Positions 26,634 through 33,944 of a stretch of 64,000 nucleotides of DNA are shown here, piece by piece (the stretch's first letter is position 1; every line of letters begins with the position of its first letter). This DNA is from Bradyrhizobium macuxiense. GTDB lineage: Bacteria > Pseudomonadota > Alphaproteobacteria > Rhizobiales > Xanthobacteraceae. Under the pieces are notes generated by a model that had not been told where the DNA came from, did not search any database, and worked only from the letters and a program-made list of their open reading frames with translations. The stretch spans positions 41,906-105,905 of the forward strand of contig NZ_VITY01000023.1 of assembly GCF_007993935.1 (NCBI RefSeq). Direction: 5' to 3'. A program made the position numbers and the translations under genes.

Positions 26634-26663
26634 AGAGCCGGCGCTCGCAACGATGCCGGCTCT
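26634..26663 (+). terminator. Hairpin after peptide gene 4
   Basis: Perfect 9-bp inverted repeat AGAGCCGGC / GCCGGCTCT with a 12-base loop, starting 17 bases after the stop codon. No long T run follows. Confidence 0.55.
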
Positions 26664-26796
26664 GGAGTTGCGCATTAACCGGCACAGCGAAGCTCCCCGG
26701 CGCGATTCTGCTTTGACGAGGCGAGGGGCCCCGGTTCATCTGAAGGCGGCGGACCGTTGGGCTTGCTGCCACCGGGGGTGGCAGTATAGTTGCGCG

Positions 26797-27276
26797 ATGG
26801 CTATCAGCTCCCCCGAATTGAAAGCTTTCCTGCTCGCCACGCCCTTCTTCGGTGGGTTGTCAGATACAAGCCTCGATCTACTGATCTCAATGCTCGTCGA
26901 GCGCCGCTTCGACGTCGGAGCCACGATCGTAGCGGAAGGAGAGCCGGGTCGTTCGATGTTTATTGTTCACTCGGGCGAACTCGTAGTGAGCAAGCTTGGG
27001 CGTTCGGGCCGATCGATTCGGATGTCAGGTCTTGAGCCCGGTGATTTCTTTGGCGAGATGACGCTCATCGAAATGCAAAATCGATCGGCCTCCGTCGTCG
27101 CGAACAGCCCGACTGTGCTCTATGAGCTCGCGGCTAGAAGCCTCTACACCTATTGCAAGGCGGACATTCACGCGTACGTCTTGGTCATTCAGAATATCAG
27201 CCGCGAACTTTGCCGGAGGCTCCGTCGCGCCGACGACCGCATTGCCGAGTTGTTGGCGCAGCAGGCGGAGCAATAG
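26797..27276 (+). CDS. Cyclic-nucleotide-binding-domain protein without HTH
   Basis: A 159-residue protein made of a single Crp-type cNMP-binding beta-roll (TPFFGGLSDTSLDLLISML, GATIVAEGEPGRSMFIVHSG, GLEPGDFFGEMTLIEMQNRS) with a C-terminal helix (ISRELCRRLRRADDRIAELL). The phosphate-binding cassette has GEMTLIEMQNRSASV, where CRP has GELGLF...RSA. There is no DNA-binding domain, so it is not a conventional activator. Such proteins occur beside NHLM-type export genes. It may sense cAMP or a related ligand and modulate export or another regulator; this is inference. Confidence 0.82.
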   Translation: MAISSPELKAFLLATPFFGGLSDTSLDLLISMLVERRFDVGATIVAEGEPGRSMFIVHSGELVVSKLGRSGRSIRMSGLEPGDFFGEMTLIEMQNRSASVVANSPTVLYELAARSLYTYCKADIHAYVLVIQNISRELCRRLRRADDRIAELLAQQAEQ

Positions 27277-27713
27277 TCGTCATTGGACCCAATGGACTGG
27301 AAGGGCCCAATGGATTGGAGGATTGATAAGACCTTGAATCTTCGAGGAGAAAATTCCGCCCCTTGCCGTTGTATTGAATCGGAAAAATCCCTAAGTCACT
27401 GACGATAAATATGAATTTTCCGTTGCCGATGATGGATTAGCGAGATTTCAAGAGTTCCAATGTACAGCGTGTGACTTCCGGCTCAATTCCTGTCGTTCGC
27501 TGCCGGCCTCACAAATTGACGTCCTTCCCCGTCGGGCCTCGCGATGTGCGCCGCGACGAAGTGGCCGGCGGCTAGCCGCTGATACTTCTTTGGATATCTG
27601 ACTGAATCACCTATTCCCAGGCAGGTGTATTATACTTGCACCCTCTCTAGGCGCATCCGCTGATCAGCAGAGCCAACAAACGCCGGCGGGCCTTCGCTTG
27701 TCCGATCAGCCTC
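27277..27713. other. Intergenic region with short repeats
   Basis: This interval holds a short tandem pair of CCCAATGGA(C/T)TGGA near 27294-27325 and repeat copy B at 27413-27458. No gene is supported. Confidence 0.5.
27413..27458 (+). repeat. Dispersed repeat, copy B (right of the peptide-secretion island)
   Basis: GAATTTTCCGTTGCCGATGA, followed by TGGATTAGCGAGATTTCAAG, matches copy A at 17097-17141 in the same orientation with a few changes. Confidence 0.6.
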
Positions 27714-29522
27714 TCACTCTATGCCCAGTTGCGGTGCGATTTGTCCAATCAGGAATTCTGAGCCCGCCTTTGTGAGATGGATGATATCTCTTGCCATGAT
27801 AGCTCCATTGACATGCGTCAGGCATTTGTTGCCAAGGCACAACGCGTTTCTTGCGGACACATACTGGACACCCAGCTCAGCGGCTATGGCGCTCATGGCT
27901 TTGTCGCCTGCGTCGCCGTCGACAAATTGGGAAATCCGTTCGGGAATGATCTCTCCGCTTCTCCGAAAATAATCCACAGCGGCATTCGGAAGGCCGCCCC
28001 GCCAAACGGGGACCGGTCCTAAAATTATGATCCGGGGAACGCCGGCGGCGCGTAGGGCGTCAATGGTCGGCCTGGTGGTTCCGATCCTATCGTTCACGTC
28101 CCAAATGGCATGAAGCACCACAACGTCCGGCTTGATCTCTGAAATGCGACGTACGATCTCCGAGTTTTTTTTGAGGCAATACTCGCTCGCAGAGTGCGCT
28201 GGAACCAAGAGCGGGTGACAGGAGCTTACGGAAAGCTGCGCGAATCCGAATTCGCGATCTTGCTGTAGCTTTCTAAATCCAGGAACGAGCGCTGAGGCCG
28301 TTGAGTCCCCCCATATCGCGATCAGTGGCCGCTTACTCTCGGAACAATTGCGGAAGTCGCCATCTTCGCCGTCGAGCAAGATGCATTCATGTACACGCCA
28401 GGTGCTCACGCCATCGGGCGCGCTAATCATGGCCTGGAGCTCGTCCGGAAGGTCTGGTGCCTTTGCAACGGCGGCATATAGCCCGAACAGCCCTGCCGCT
28501 GCCATTGCCGCGCCTGTAGGCAAAATCGTAGCTCGGCGTCGCAACGGCCTTTCTACCGCGAAAAAAGTCAGCACCGACAGGGCGGACGTCAGCACAATCG
28601 CGACCAAGCCTAAAGTATCGTTAAGCGGTCGGAAAAGGTAAACCTGCAGGAATACGAGAACGGGCCAGTGCCACAGATAGAGGGAATAGCTGACGAGGCC
28701 CACGCCCACAAATAGTCTAAGCGAAAGAAAGCGGTTTACGAAAGCTCGCTCGGACATGATCACCAGCAACGCGCCGGTGACGGGAAGCGCGGCCGCCCAG
28801 CCAGGGAACGTCATCTTGTCCGTGAATAGAAAGAATGAGGCTTCAATAGCAACCAGGCCAACGATCGCTGCCGGCTCTCTTATGGCCCTCGGCTGTGAGG
28901 GTAGGAACGTTAGAAGTGCGCCGGCCATCAGCTCCCAAGCACGGGTGAATGGCAGATAGAAGGTTGCAGCCTGGTAGTCGCGGACGAGCGTCAAATTAAG
29001 AGCAAACGACGCAATGAGCGCGATGCCCACTGCGACCGGCATCTTGCGGTGCGGGAGGGCCCATAAGATAAGAGGCCATAACAGATAGAACTGCTCCTCA
29101 ATGCCGAGGGACCAGAGGTGCAGAAGCGGCTTCGAATGTGCGCTGATGTCGAAATAGTTGACCTCGGAAAGCAACATCAGGTTGGCGGAGAACAGCGCGC
29201 TCGCGACTGCGTTCTTTCCGAGTGAATGCAGCTCGTCTGGCGGCAGTAGATGCAGTCCTGCAAATTCGGTGGCCATCAAGACGATGATCAGGGCGGGAAA
29301 AATTCGTCGGATGCGCCTTTCGTAGAACGTTGCAATGCTGAACGTCTTGTCGTGCAGCTCGGACCTCACAATTCCGGTGATGAGATATCCAGAGATGACG
29401 AAGAAGATATCTACACCAACGAACCCGCCGGGAAGCGCCTCGGGAAAAGCGTGAAACAGGATGACGGCCGAAACGGCAACTGCTCTCAAGCCATCGATGT
29501 CGGGTCGGTAAGCAGGTTTCAT
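27714..29522 (-). CDS. OafA/YrhL-type O-acyltransferase with C-terminal SGNH domain
   Basis: A 602-residue membrane protein. The N-terminal ~350 residues are an acyltransferase-3 domain with about ten helices and the motifs YRPDIDGLRAVAVSAVILFH, FVGVDIFFVISGYLIT, YERRIRRIFPALI and HLWSLGIEEQFYLLWPL. The C-terminal SGNH domain has block I IAIWGDSTASALVPGF, a mid Asn region and a terminal DIIHLTKAG with the catalytic Asp-x-x-His. This family acetylates cell-surface polysaccharides. The ATG at 29522 directly begins the conserved domain; an upstream extension to 29591 overlaps the preceding gene. It forms an operon with the SGNH hydrolase gene five bases upstream. Confidence 0.92.
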   Translation of the reverse strand: MKPAYRPDIDGLRAVAVSAVILFHAFPEALPGGFVGVDIFFVISGYLITGIVRSELHDKTFSIATFYERRIRRIFPALIIVLMATEFAGLHLLPPDELHSLGKNAVASALFSANLMLLSEVNYFDISAHSKPLLHLWSLGIEEQFYLLWPLILWALPHRKMPVAVGIALIASFALNLTLVRDYQAATFYLPFTRAWELMAGALLTFLPSQPRAIREPAAIVGLVAIEASFFLFTDKMTFPGWAAALPVTGALLVIMSERAFVNRFLSLRLFVGVGLVSYSLYLWHWPVLVFLQVYLFRPLNDTLGLVAIVLTSALSVLTFFAVERPLRRRATILPTGAAMAAAGLFGLYAAVAKAPDLPDELQAMISAPDGVSTWRVHECILLDGEDGDFRNCSESKRPLIAIWGDSTASALVPGFRKLQQDREFGFAQLSVSSCHPLLVPAHSASEYCLKKNSEIVRRISEIKPDVVVLHAIWDVNDRIGTTRPTIDALRAAGVPRIIILGPVPVWRGGLPNAAVDYFRRSGEIIPERISQFVDGDAGDKAMSAIAAELGVQYVSARNALCLGNKCLTHVNGAIMARDIIHLTKAGSEFLIGQIAPQLGIE

Positions 29523-29527
29523 GCGGA

Positions 29528-30220
29528 TTATCGGATCGCTGGAGACGGGCAAGCTGCGGCTTCGATGGCAGCGAAGAGGGAGTTGGCCCATTTCTGGTAA
29601 GCTGCCGGTGCCAGGTGGACACCATCGAGAGTGTGCTGGCTCCCAAGCGAAGGGGACGGCGTGAATGCGGGGCCCATGATTTCTGCGTAGGTTCTGTTCT
29701 CCATTGCGATTGTGTTGTTCAGCGCGGCGCTGTTCTCAACGAGTGGTCCGGTCTCTGCTTCCGAGATGCCGAACGCTGCGACGTTGGGAGAGATCTGCCG
29801 GATTTGTTTGAGAAGCTGGATGAGGTCGCTCTCGAACGTGTCACTGCCGCCCAGCGCATCGTTCATACCTAGGGCGACGACAACCAGAGCTGGGCGGGTG
29901 CCATCAAGGAACTCGAGGCCGGAAAATCGGAAGTCCAATAGCTGGGCGCCGCCAATGCCAGCATTCACCACGGGATGTCCGCAAATCGCGCTCGGAAATG
30001 TCGCGGCTTCAATGAGGCTGTCGCCAAGTACCACGATCGGCGATTCAACTCTCGTCAACTGCTGAGCGATGATCGCTCGGCGAACATCCGCATGCACATG
30101 ATAGTGCACTGGCCTTGTGGCTTCGCTGAAGCGTTTTCGTATGCGCTGGAGCTCGGAGAACGATGCGCCGAAGGCGACTAGGAGAATGGCGGATATCAGC
30201 CAGGGCAGGGCACGCTTCAT
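29528..30220 (-). CDS. SGNH/GDSL-family hydrolase, membrane-anchored or exported
   Basis: A 230-residue protein with an N-terminal hydrophobic segment (ALPWLISAILLVAFGASF). Block I is VVLGDSLIEAA (nucleophile Ser), the oxyanion Gly is in NAGIGGAQLLD, the block III Asn is in VVALGMNDALGG, and the C-terminal DGVHLAPAAYQKW carries the catalytic Asp and His. It probably esterifies or de-esterifies a surface glycan together with the downstream acyltransferase. The substrate is unknown. Confidence 0.87.
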   Translation of the reverse strand: MKRALPWLISAILLVAFGASFSELQRIRKRFSEATRPVHYHVHADVRRAIIAQQLTRVESPIVVLGDSLIEAATFPSAICGHPVVNAGIGGAQLLDFRFSGLEFLDGTRPALVVVALGMNDALGGSDTFESDLIQLLKQIRQISPNVAAFGISEAETGPLVENSAALNNTIAMENRTYAEIMGPAFTPSPSLGSQHTLDGVHLAPAAYQKWANSLFAAIEAAACPSPAIR

Positions 30221-30481
30221 TTCGCGCGCTGCTTAGCATCACAACCCAAGATAGACAATATCTAGAAACGATCTAGTAAAATTTAGTAATACTTTACCGC
30301 ACAGCAAAGCATCCGCTGGCCTCGCCGCGGGGACTTCGATCGAACGAAATCTCTTAGGAAAGAAGTGTTGCCGCGATAGCGACAATCGGACTAGACGAAA
30401 GTCTCAACAAAGGCCTTCTTGTTCGATTCCTATCTGCCATGCCTATGTGAGAGTAGAGAGTCCATTCCGGGTACAGTGTCA

Positions 30482-30950
30482 CCGCCGCTGTTCAGTTCGT
30501 CGGTTGCGCTGATTCCCGGATTTGCTGAGCATCTGCTCGGGACCTTCAATAGCTATCCGTCAGCGGTATGTTCGAGGGCGGTCACAAGTACCGCTTCGGC
30601 GACTACAATGTGACACCGCTGGCAGGCCTGAATTTTACCCCGTACTGGATGAATGGCTTCACCGAGAACAACAACGGTGCGCCGGGCATCATCGGCCTGT
30701 CGTTCGCGAGCCGCAACATCAACTCCGTTCCGACCTTCATATGGTGGGTTGGATTGGTACGGTCGTCGTGCAGAACGTGCTGAGTTCGATGCTGAATTCG
30801 CATCTCTTCGATTTTACAGAAGGTTGGATCTACGTCGCGGGCGTTGGTGTTGCCGCTGGCTCGGTCGGCCGCATAGCCGCTAACATCCCACGGCAGGGCA
30901 ATGACCTTGCGGCGTCGTCGCGCGCCGTGGCTTGCCTGCAGTTGACGGCA
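30482..30950 (+). pseudogene. Autotransporter beta-domain relic
   Basis: One frame gives SVALIPGFAEHLLGTFNSYP. A shift near 30568 leads to MFEGGHKYRFGDYNVTPLAG, LNFTPYWMNGFTENNNGAPG and IIGLSFASRNINSVPTF, patterns typical of autotransporter barrel strands. After about 30745 the readable frame changes again (VVVQNVLSSMLNSHLFDFTE). No continuous frame, start or terminal barrel strand exists. This looks like a decayed piece of a surface-protein gene; the part beyond 30780 is not identified. Confidence 0.6.
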
Positions 30951-31167
30951 TGAATGTCGATTACCTGATCCAGCGTCTGATCGGTCGCGCGACTTGCCGC
31001 TTGCAGACAGACGCAGCGCTCGGCCGCCGTGCCAGGATCAGGAACATCCGCGGCAGTTCATGTGATACCCGCGATGGTGCCTGACGGCATCATACTGTGG
31101 GTTCGGAAGCTGAGCAGGCGCCAGCGACAAGTGTGCCGAGGTTAAGGGATGCATCAATACATACTGG

Positions 31168-31604
31168 TTGCGCGTTTCTGTCGCGGCGGTTGTCGGGGTA
31201 CAGTTGAGCCCGGCCGCGGCAACCGAACTTTGGGAAATCGACTTTACGTCGTCTCACGGCGGCGGTCAGTTTCTGATCAATCCGGCAAATTTCACGATTT
31301 CCGTATCGGTCGGATCGCCGAGCTCATTCTCTATTGTCGGGACCTGCATCAGCGTCGACGGCGGCGGACTTTTGGGCCAGGTCCAGTTTGGTAACGGCAG
31401 CGCCTCGGCAGGCTCCTGCACGCCGGCTGCATGCAACGTGACGTTCACCTCGACGCCGAACGTGGTGCCTGGCCTCGGGAAGTATATTCCGCTCTTGCAG
31501 CTGAATTTCGAGCGCATCTGGGTTGACTGGAGTACCCCGGTCCGAAGCAGATCCAGATGTTCTTCAGCACCAATCCCAATACGCCGAGCTTCAACTGGAA
31601 CGAT
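31168..31604 (+). pseudogene. Exported-protein gene, frameshifted and truncated at an island junction
   Basis: A signal peptide (LRVSVAAVVGVQLSPAAA) precedes a beta-rich domain (TELWEIDFTSSHGGGQFLIN ... FERIWVDWSTPV). At about 31545 the frame shifts by one, after which PKQIQMFFSTNPNTPSFNW is clearly coding. The sequence then runs into an antisense fragment of an HMCES-type gene at about 31600. The original 3' end is missing. A TTG at 31168 is the only start seen. Function unknown. Confidence 0.62.
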
Positions 31605-31605
31605 T

Positions 31606-31683
31606 GCCAATGCAGCGGTTTCCGACCCGGAACAGATTCAGGATGGCGGCTTGGTTGGTCGTGATTGAGTAGAGGCTGCACAT
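31606..31683 (-). pseudogene. 5' fragment of an HMCES/SRAP-type gene
   Basis: Read on the minus strand from the ATG at 31683 it gives MCSLYSITTNQAAILNLFRV and then GNRCIGN. This is nearly identical to the first 26 residues of the intact HMCES gene at 43586-44251 (MCNLYSITTNQAAILNLFRV). The similarity stops abruptly at about 31606. It marks one end of a rearrangement or integration. Confidence 0.8.
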
Positions 31684-31736
31684 GAAGGTAGGAAAATTCT
31701 GCCAAGGCTAGTTTTGGGGCCCCATGCTGCGCTCGA

Positions 31737-33539
31737 TCAGTGGCGTGCGCTTCCCGACTTTCTTGCGGAGCGATTTGTTGTTTGCGCCGGTTTCTGACTG
31801 AGATCGCGGAAAGAGGTTATCGCGTTTTCATTTTGCGTCGCCAGAGGGAGAGCGTTAATCCTGCTGCATTCTTCTCGCGATGCACGCAGCCTGCCATAGA
31901 GAGCTTCCATAACGGCCTCAAGGCTGTCGAGCCTCATTCGACTGAAGAGACGATCCGACACGCGTAGCTTCTTTCTGTCCTTCGTCAACGGAAGCGCAGC
32001 GGTTGGGAGAAGGAAGTAGTCGCGAATGCGGCTATTGCCACTGTCCATACGAACCAAAAGCGTAAGTTCGGCCTTATTGTACTTGAGCTTCCGTACCTCC
32101 CATCGGCGAGACCTGGTGTCACCGTCCGAAACGGCGCGCGCCACTGCTACCGATACAGTCAATCCTCCGGAAATCGTAACAAGGTACAGCTCGTGCAAAA
32201 ACGAGGCGTTCACGCCGCGCCCCCTAAGATTGATGATGATATCATCGACGACCGAGCAGATCGTGCGATCAATTTCGACTGCGATCTCCATAAAGCGGTA
32301 CCGATTGCCGGGCCTGTAGCCAACTAGTTCATAGGCTTTCATGAGCGACCCAAATCTGTTTGTGTATACAGCGGGGTGGCGCACGCCCTTTGCCGCCTGG
32401 ATGATGTGCACTGACAATCGGCCCTTTCGTCGCAGGAGAGCCGCCAAACTATCGAGCAACTGCTGATCAGTTTCCTTCTTGTTGTTTGCGACTTCAGCGA
32501 GCCGCTTTCGTGCCCGAGCGAAAAGACCGGGATCGACGATACCTTCGAAGGCGTTGTCGTGGCGTATCCACATTTCAGGCGGGTTCATGACACGTCGCCC
32601 GGCTAGCTTCATTGAGCTGCGATTGAAAACGATATGACCCAAATAAAGCTCATTCGCGAGGAGATTGCTGATAGTCAGCGCGGTCCATCGTTTCCCGCCG
32701 GGACTTGCTAGGCCTTCAGCGTTGAGCTCCTCCGCAATTCGCGTCCTATTTTTCTTCTGAATCACGAACGACGAGAAGATGCGACGGACAATCTTGACTT
32801 CCGAGCTCGGTCCTCGGACGAGAGCGACCCGTTCTGATTTCAAGTTTTTCTGCTGGCCACGCTCCAGCACTCCCTTACGCTTGCCGTTTGCGTCGACGAG
32901 CATCCGACGCAGCCCATAGGGTGCCGCTCCGCCCCGCCAATATCCTCGGTCGACGATATTCGACTGACCCATAAATGCATTTCGCGACAGGTCCCGGCTG
33001 AAGCCAGCAGCTCCCGCGCGCTTCAAGTTCTTGAGTATCACTGATGACAGGCTGCCATCGTTCTCGAATTCTTCGGAGCAATAGTGAACCGATATTCCCG
33101 CCCGTGTGCAGATGAACTCGTAGAAGGCGCTTTCGTCAGTGTCTTGAAAACGCCCCCAACGGCTAATGTCGAAGACGAGGACACAATCAAAATCCGACCG
33201 TCCACTGTCGACGTCATCAATGAGTTGCTGCAAACCTTTACGGCGGGCAATGGTAAGACCGCTGCGCCCTGGATCAGAATAGGTGCGTACGATTTCCATA
33301 CCTCGGCGTGCTGCGTAGACAGCGATGGCGGCTACTTGAATTTCGATCGAGTATTTTTGAGGATCGGACGACATCCGCACGTATTGTGCTGCGCGAAGCG
33401 TCGGAGGCGACTGCTGACGCGCTTGAACGGCGGGGGTACTTGCAGGCTTTCGTCCGCGCGAAACCGTTGCACGTTCTCTGAATTTCGCAGAAGATGATCG
33501 TGGCCTGGGCACCGTCGAAGACCTGCGATATCGATGCAA
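31737..33539 (-). CDS. Large serine recombinase
   Basis: About 600 residues. The N-terminal resolvase domain has the catalytic Ser in YVRMSSDPQKYSIEIQ, and DCVLVFDISRWGRFQD and AAGFSRDLSRNAFMGQ correspond to the catalytic Arg regions. The recombinase domain follows (GYWRGGAAPYGLRRM, EEVKIV-like SSEVKIVRRIFSSFVIQ, LLANELYLGHIVFNRSS). It cuts and rejoins DNA through a 5' phosphoserine link. The first codon is uncertain: TTG at 33539 is the longest option and no ATG precedes the conserved domain. It sits 53 bases from the HMCES fragment and is probably the integrase of the island to its right. Confidence 0.88.
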   Translation of the reverse strand: MHRYRRSSTVPRPRSSSAKFRERATVSRGRKPASTPAVQARQQSPPTLRAAQYVRMSSDPQKYSIEIQVAAIAVYAARRGMEIVRTYSDPGRSGLTIARRKGLQQLIDDVDSGRSDFDCVLVFDISRWGRFQDTDESAFYEFICTRAGISVHYCSEEFENDGSLSSVILKNLKRAGAAGFSRDLSRNAFMGQSNIVDRGYWRGGAAPYGLRRMLVDANGKRKGVLERGQQKNLKSERVALVRGPSSEVKIVRRIFSSFVIQKKNRTRIAEELNAEGLASPGGKRWTALTISNLLANELYLGHIVFNRSSMKLAGRRVMNPPEMWIRHDNAFEGIVDPGLFARARKRLAEVANNKKETDQQLLDSLAALLRRKGRLSVHIIQAAKGVRHPAVYTNRFGSLMKAYELVGYRPGNRYRFMEIAVEIDRTICSVVDDIIINLRGRGVNASFLHELYLVTISGGLTVSVAVARAVSDGDTRSRRWEVRKLKYNKAELTLLVRMDSGNSRIRDYFLLPTAALPLTKDRKKLRVSDRLFSRMRLDSLEAVMEALYGRLRASREECSRINALPLATQNENAITSFRDLSQKPAQTTNRSARKSGSARH

Positions 33540-33944
33540 CCGTGCAACCGCCGCAGGTCGGTAATGCCGACAATGCCCACATGGTTCCTTGGAAAAGCCG
33601 GGACGAGCAGGCTTATCCCTGCGGTTTCATTCCCAAGCGTTGGCCGCAAATGCTGCCATACATGCCCACGACTCCGCCGACGCATATCTGGTGTTTGATC
33701 TCGCCGCTTACTCGTCAGCCGTGACGCCCGACCAATTAGCAAGTCGTCTGCACCATTCCGCCAATCCGCCTCGATTGGCATGTGATTGGCGGTCGTAACA
33801 TTCGGCCCAAGGCGATCCACCGGGTTGAGACGCCAGGTGCCCCCCGCGCTGCTGCAGACGGCGCCTATCGCCTGAGCGGTGGACGTCGAAATACCCCGCC
33901 AGAAACTCCACTTGGCGGCCATTTTTCGTGCCATGATAGTTCCC
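33540..33944. other. Gap without a recognised gene
   Basis: About 400 bases between the recombinase and the divergently transcribed cyclase gene. Several overlapping open frames run through it on the minus strand, but none has a ribosome-binding site or a domain I recognise. It may contain promoters for both genes or decayed coding sequence. Confidence 0.4.
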
